Shown piece by piece: positions 14,546-18,020 of a stretch of 18,020 bases of DNA. Origin of the DNA: a bacterium (GTDB taxonomy: Bacteria; Verrucomicrobiota; Verrucomicrobiae; Limisphaerales; J093); assembly GCA_021839785.1 (NCBI GenBank), contig JAKCAB010000208.1, positions 1 through 18,020 of the forward strand, in the 5' to 3' direction. A model generated the notes under the pieces. That model did no database searches and was not told the DNA's origin. It worked only from the letters and a program-made list of their open reading frames with translations. Each line of letters begins with the position of its first letter. Positions within the stretch are counted from its first letter, which is position 1. Position numbers and translations under genes: made by a program.

Positions 14546-16483
14546 ATGACAGCGAAAACTACTCCCTTTCGGTTCGGGTTCGGCCTGGTCGCCGGTCTCG
14601 TGCTCGCAGCGCTGGTGCGCGCTCAGGACGCCGCCGCCAAGACCCCGCAAGAAATCCTCGGCGCGGCGGTCGGCAAGCTGGTCGCGCTTGTCGAACCGGC
14701 CGCTGGCACGCCACCGCAGACGCTGTCCACGACCCTCAAGATTGTCAGCGCCGAAGGCTTGGGCGCGGGCCCCGCCGGCCACACCGTTGACTTGGCGTTC
14801 CAGGCGCCAGACCGGCTGCAGGTTTCCACGGCGATCGAAGGCCGCACCCTCGAACTCGGCCGCAACGGCCAGCAGCTTTGGCTGTTCGCGCCGGCCAAAC
14901 ACTTCGGCGTGGTCGGCTCGCCGGACGTGCCGCGTTTCCTGACCGAGCCGGACAAGAAAGACGGCACCCACCTTCCGCCCTTCAAGCTGCCGTTGCCCAA
15001 GGAACAACTGCTGCTCCTGCCGTTGTTGTTTCAGCTCGAGTCGCTGCCGCCGGAAACGGTCAACGGCGTGCCCTGCCACGTGGTGCGCGGCACTCCGCAG
15101 CCCCAGGCCATCACGGCATTGAAGATTCCGCCGGGCCAACTCACGGTCTGGGTGCGCGACACCGATTCCTTGCCCGCCCGCGTCGGGCTGGCCGACGACC
15201 AAGGCCACCGGCTCCTGATCGAATTTCAAGACCTCGCCCTGACCGAAGCGCGCCCCGCAGACGCCTGGGCACTCCACGCCGGCGCGGACGCCAAGGTCGA
15301 AACGGTCGCGCTGTCGCACCTCACGCGATTCATCCCGGCGGCGCTGTCCTTGCTCAACCAGCACATCCCCACGTTGGGCCCCGCGACCGGCGAAAAGAAG
15401 CTGCTCGCCGTCGAAGGCGCGGGCCGGCTCGAAGACCACGACGGCACGAAAGTGCTGTTCCTCAAAGGCAACCCCGAGGAAATGGGCCGCCAGCACGGCG
15501 TCTTGATGCGGCGACAGGTGCACGAACTTGTGGACAAGATCCTGTACGGCGTGGGCGTCGGCAGTTCATTCCAGAAAGGCCGGTGGTTCTTCGGCGAAAT
15601 CGAGGAAGCGCAGCGCCGGATCGAGCCGTTCATCGACCCGCGTTACTTGCGTGAAATGGATGCCATCGCGCTCGCCGCCAACCTCGACAAAGAAGAACTC
15701 CGCCTGGCGAACTTTTTCCCCGAGCTGTTCCATTGCAGCGGCTTCGCGGTCTTCGGGCGGGCCACCGTGGACGGCCGGCTTTACCACGGCCGGGTGCTCG
15801 ATTACCTGCGCGGCGTCGGCCTTGAGCGCAATGCCGTTGTGATCGTCCACCAACCCGACTATGGCCACGCCTGGGTGAACGTCAGCTACGGCGGATTTGT
15901 GGGGTCGGTCACCGCCATGAACGAAAAGCGCATCTCCATCGGCGAAATGGGCGGGCGCGGCGAAGGTCATTGGGACGGCAAGCCGATGGCGCAACTGGTC
16001 CGCGAAGTCATGGAAAAGGCCTCCACGCTCGACGAAGCAGTGGCCATCATGCGCCGTGGACCCCGCACGTGTGAGTACTATTACGTGATCGCCGACGGCA
16101 ATGCGAAGCAGGCCGTGGGCATCGCCGCCACGCCGGACACTTTCGAGGTGATCCATCCGGGCGAGGCTCATCCGCGCTTGCCGCATCCCGTCCCCGACGC
16201 TGTGTTGTTGAGCGCCGGCGACCGGTACGAAAAGCTCGTTGAACGCGTGAAGGCCGGGTACGGCAAAATCGACGCCGAGGCCGCCCGCCGGCTCATGGAA
16301 CGCCCGGTGGCGATGAACTCGAACATCCATTGCGCGCTCTTTGAGCCGGAGACGCTGGATTTCTGGGTGGCGAACGCGGATTCCCAGAACGTCGCCAGCC
16401 ATTGCCGTTTCACGCACTACAACCTCGCCGACCTGTTGAAGAACCCGCCCCCGGCGTCCGTGGCCACCACGGCAAGTCGCTGA
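14546..16483 (+). CDS. secreted C45-type acyltransferase/hydrolase with an N-terminal lipoprotein-carrier-like domain
   Basis: This is a 645-residue protein. The signal peptide is FGFGLVAGLVLAALVRAQ, ending near residue 28. Residues 35-270 form a beta-rich domain (LKIVSAEG, VDLAFQAPDRLQVST, LPARVGLADDQG) resembling the LolA/DUF2092 outer-membrane carrier fold. From about 300 the protein is C45-like: GNPEEMGRQHGVLMRRQV, EMDAIALAANLDKEELRLANFFPELFHCSGFAVFGRATVDGR with Cys397 as probable autoprocessing nucleophile, GFVGSVTAMNEKRISIGEMGG, and NSNIHCALFEPETLDFWVA. C45 members (penicillin acyl-CoA transferase relatives) self-cleave before the Cys and hydrolyse or transfer acyl groups. The substrate is unknown. 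The ATG at 14546 is chosen because it sets the signal peptide at the N-terminus. The first-domain assignment is tentative; the second is firm. Confidence 0.85.
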   Translation: MTAKTTPFRFGFGLVAGLVLAALVRAQDAAAKTPQEILGAAVGKLVALVEPAAGTPPQTLSTTLKIVSAEGLGAGPAGHTVDLAFQAPDRLQVSTAIEGRTLELGRNGQQLWLFAPAKHFGVVGSPDVPRFLTEPDKKDGTHLPPFKLPLPKEQLLLLPLLFQLESLPPETVNGVPCHVVRGTPQPQAITALKIPPGQLTVWVRDTDSLPARVGLADDQGHRLLIEFQDLALTEARPADAWALHAGADAKVETVALSHLTRFIPAALSLLNQHIPTLGPATGEKKLLAVEGAGRLEDHDGTKVLFLKGNPEEMGRQHGVLMRRQVHELVDKILYGVGVGSSFQKGRWFFGEIEEAQRRIEPFIDPRYLREMDAIALAANLDKEELRLANFFPELFHCSGFAVFGRATVDGRLYHGRVLDYLRGVGLERNAVVIVHQPDYGHAWVNVSYGGFVGSVTAMNEKRISIGEMGGRGEGHWDGKPMAQLVREVMEKASTLDEAVAIMRRGPRTCEYYYVIADGNAKQAVGIAATPDTFEVIHPGEAHPRLPHPVPDAVLLSAGDRYEKLVERVKAGYGKIDAEAARRLMERPVAMNSNIHCALFEPETLDFWVANADSQNVASHCRFTHYNLADLLKNPPPASVATTASR

Positions 16484-16516
16484 CCCGACGCCGCAGAATC
16501 CAGCATCGTCTCGCGC

Positions 16517-16894
16517 GTGAAAGGCCGTTGGCCAGAGTTGCTGCGCGCCGCGGAGGAGGAAGTCCGCGGCACCTTGCGCCGCTTGCCGCGGAAGTTGCGT
16601 CCGCACGCCGAGGCCTTGCCGGTGATTTATGAGCCGCAGCCGAACGAAGCCATCTTGGCCGACGGCTGGGAGCCGGACCTGCTGGGGCTTTTTGTGGGCA
16701 AGGCTTACGGCGAGGAGGAAAGCGGTTTCGCCGACGTGCCGCCGCAGATTCTGCTCTTCCTCGAAAACCTCTGGGACTTTGCCGAGGGTGACGCGGAAAT
16801 TTACCGTGAGGAAGTCCGCACCACCTACTTGCACGAGCTGGGCCATTACCTCGGCTTGGACGAAATCGACCTCGAAGAACGCGGGCTGGACTGA
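16517..16894 (+). CDS. small zincin-like metallopeptidase family protein (PF06262/DUF1025-like)
   Basis: This 125-residue protein ends with the zinc motif HELGHYLGLDE: His106, Glu107 and His110, with Asp115/Glu116 as likely third-ligand positions. The preceding sequence (LPVIYEPQPNEAILADGWEPDLLGLFVG, then PPQILLFLENLWDFAEGD) matches the small cytosolic zincin_1 (DUF1025) family, which lacks a signal peptide. Peptidase activity in this family is presumed, not shown. The GTG at 16517 gives the normal family length. It lies 33 bases after the C45-type gene and is probably co-transcribed with it. Confidence 0.85.
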   Translation: MKGRWPELLRAAEEEVRGTLRRLPRKLRPHAEALPVIYEPQPNEAILADGWEPDLLGLFVGKAYGEEESGFADVPPQILLFLENLWDFAEGDAEIYREEVRTTYLHELGHYLGLDEIDLEERGLD

Positions 16895-17125
16895 ATCACG
16901 CTGCTGTTCGCCAAGGCCGAACCGCGGTTCCGCCGGCACACGACCGTCCAAGCCACTGGGCGCAAGATGCGTCCAACCCAAATCCGGGGGTGACACGCTC
17001 ACCAAATGCGCAATCCGGCTTGAAGGACGGTAGCCAGCTATTGTGGCCGACATGGTGGCAATCCACATTATGTTGTGGTTTTCGCCTTTACACTCGGTTC
17101 ATCCGGGAGTAAGTGTCTTACCCGG
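16895..17125. other. intergenic leader region before smc
   Basis: There is no coding frame of note. It contains an imperfect inverted pair, CCACA/TGTGG (17063-17078), around TTATGT, and the start-codon hairpin annotated separately. TTGTGG at 17041 and TATGTT at 17069 look like promoter elements but are 22 bases apart, so I do not call a promoter. Confidence 0.4.
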
Positions 17126-17127
17126 AT
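17101..17127 (+). promoter_or_regulatory. hairpin that pairs the smc ribosome site with its start codon
   Basis: The outer stem ATCCGG (17101-17106) pairs with CCGGAT (17122-17127). The inner stem GTAAG (17109-17113) pairs with CTTAC (17117-17121) around a TGT loop, with GA (17107-17108) bulged. The only Shine-Dalgarno-like bases (GGGAG, 17105-17109) and the first two bases of the smc ATG lie on opposite arms. It may limit translation or act as a DNA operator; either role is inference. Confidence 0.6.
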
Positions 17128-18020
17128 GCATCTGAAGAACCTGACAGCGCTGGGGTTTAAGTCCTTCGCGGACAAAACCTCTCTGGATTTCCGGCCAGGC
17201 ATCACGGCGATCGTCGGCCCCAACGGTTGTGGTAAATCCAATATTGCGGACGCCATTCGTTGGGTGCTCGGCGAGCAATCCGCCAAAGCCCTTCGTGGCG
17301 GCGAAATGGCGGACGTTATCTTTAACGGCACCGATCAACGCCGGTCTTTGGGCCTGGCGGAGGTTTCTTTGACGATCGGCGGGGTGGATCAGGAACATCT
17401 CAAAGCAGCCGGCGTCGAACTGGGTTACGACGAACTGACCATCACCCGCCGCGTTTTTCGCGATGGCGGCAGCGAGTATTTCATCAACAAGACCGCCTGC
17501 CGGCTGAAAGACATCCAGCAATTGTTCGCTGGCACGGGCATGGGCCGGGCCAGTTACAGCATCATGGCCCAAGGCAACATCACCCAGTTGTTGTCCAGCA
17601 AGCCGGAGGACCGCCGCTTGGTGTTCGAAGAGGCGGCCGGCATCACTCGCTTCAAGAGCCAGAAGCGCGAGGCGCTGCGCAAACTCGAGTTGACCGAGCA
17701 GAACCTGCTGCGGATTTCCGACCTGATCCGCGAGGTCAAACGCCAGATCATTTCGCTGCAACGCCAGGCCGGCAAGGCCCGCCGCTACAAGCAACTGATG
17801 AGCGAGTTCCAGCACTTGGAAACCCAGCTCGCCCGGCACCAGTACGACGTGCGCCAAGGCGAGATTGCCGAACGCCAGACCCGCCTGGATCAGCTCCGGT
17901 CCGAGATCGAGACGGGCAGCGACCAGATCCTGCGGACCGAAAACGACCTTGCCCAACTCCGGGTCCAACTCGCCGAACTCGAACACGAGATCGCCGGCGC
18001 CCAACAGCGCGGGCTCGAGC
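17126..18020 (+). CDS. smc: chromosome segregation SMC ATPase, N-terminal part (3' end outside window)
   Basis: The first 298 codons are visible. MHLKNLTALGFKSFADKTSLDF is the typical SMC start and fixes the ATG at 17126. The Walker A motif GPNGCGKSN is at 31-39, followed by DAIRWVLGEQSAKALRGG. The Q-loop region SYSIMAQGNITQLLSSKPEDRR has Gln149, and FEEAAGITRFKSQKREAL precedes the coiled coil, whose heptad-rich sequence runs to the edge. SMC dimers with ScpA/ScpB compact and segregate chromosomes. The hinge, second coiled coil and C-terminal Walker B/signature half are outside the window. A hairpin overlaps its start codon. It is the first gene after a 231-base gap. Confidence 0.97.
   Translation, partial: MHLKNLTALGFKSFADKTSLDFRPGITAIVGPNGCGKSNIADAIRWVLGEQSAKALRGGEMADVIFNGTDQRRSLGLAEVSLTIGGVDQEHLKAAGVELGYDELTITRRVFRDGGSEYFINKTACRLKDIQQLFAGTGMGRASYSIMAQGNITQLLSSKPEDRRLVFEEAAGITRFKSQKREALRKLELTEQNLLRISDLIREVKRQIISLQRQAGKARRYKQLMSEFQHLETQLARHQYDVRQGEIAERQTRLDQLRSEIETGSDQILRTENDLAQLRVQLAELEHEIAGAQQRGLE

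Noticed and set aside
15566..17068. 500-codon minus-strand open frame opposite the C45-type and zincin genes
   Set aside because: It shows no domain signal, and the opposite strand carries catalytic motifs for two families.

Overview
The window is GC-rich chromosomal DNA from an uncultured or poorly studied bacterium. The gene mix points to the Planctomycetes-Verrucomicrobia-Chlamydiae group, most likely a soil or freshwater Verrucomicrobiota of the Pedosphaera/Limisphaerales kind. That placement is inferred from a five-haem cytochrome with MP ligand motifs, a bacterial deoxyhypusine-synthase-like protein, an orphan PTS enzyme I and a DUF5107-like TPR tail. It was not tested by phylogeny. I see no rRNA, tRNA, CRISPR array, insertion sequence or phage genes.

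Layout. Positions 1-1065 (+) hold the C-terminal part of a TPR protein whose start is outside the window. It converges on a PaaX-family winged-helix/Cas2-fold regulator (1176-1955, -). That gene is bracketed by two copies of an AT-rich 38-bp palindrome, at 1114-1151 and 1966-2003. Upstream on the same strand is ridA (2046-2429, -), divergent from a secreted five-haem c-type cytochrome (2540-4342, +). A long minus-strand series then runs from 10652 down to 4333: two-domain secreted redoxin, deoxyhypusine-synthase-like enzyme, secreted repeat protein, tlyA, nadK and a LacI-type regulator. A small plus-strand RHH/VapC toxin-antitoxin pair lies at 10835-11493. On the minus strand follow PTS enzyme I (12450-14225) and, downstream of it, a sugar-phosphate nucleotidyltransferase (11658-12407). 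The plus strand ends with a secreted C45-type hydrolase with an extra N-terminal domain (14546-16483), a small PF06262-like zincin (16517-16894) and the first 298 codons of smc (17126 to the edge).

Most genes are housekeeping: NAD phosphorylation, rRNA 2'-O-methylation, enamine deamination and chromosome condensation. They are interspersed with secreted or redox proteins. Several starts (GTG, TTG, or ATG with little Shine-Dalgarno complementarity) were set by homology or signal peptides.

The most unusual element is the palindrome family. Its core is TGTCGCAATTGCGACA, with GTGC/GCAC ends. Two copies flank the PaaX-like gene and a third, more degenerate copy lies upstream of ptsI, 12 kb away. 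Either it is the operator of a small regulon that includes the PaaX-like gene and ptsI, or gene plus palindromes form a REP/RAYT-like dispersed unit. Sequence alone does not decide between these.
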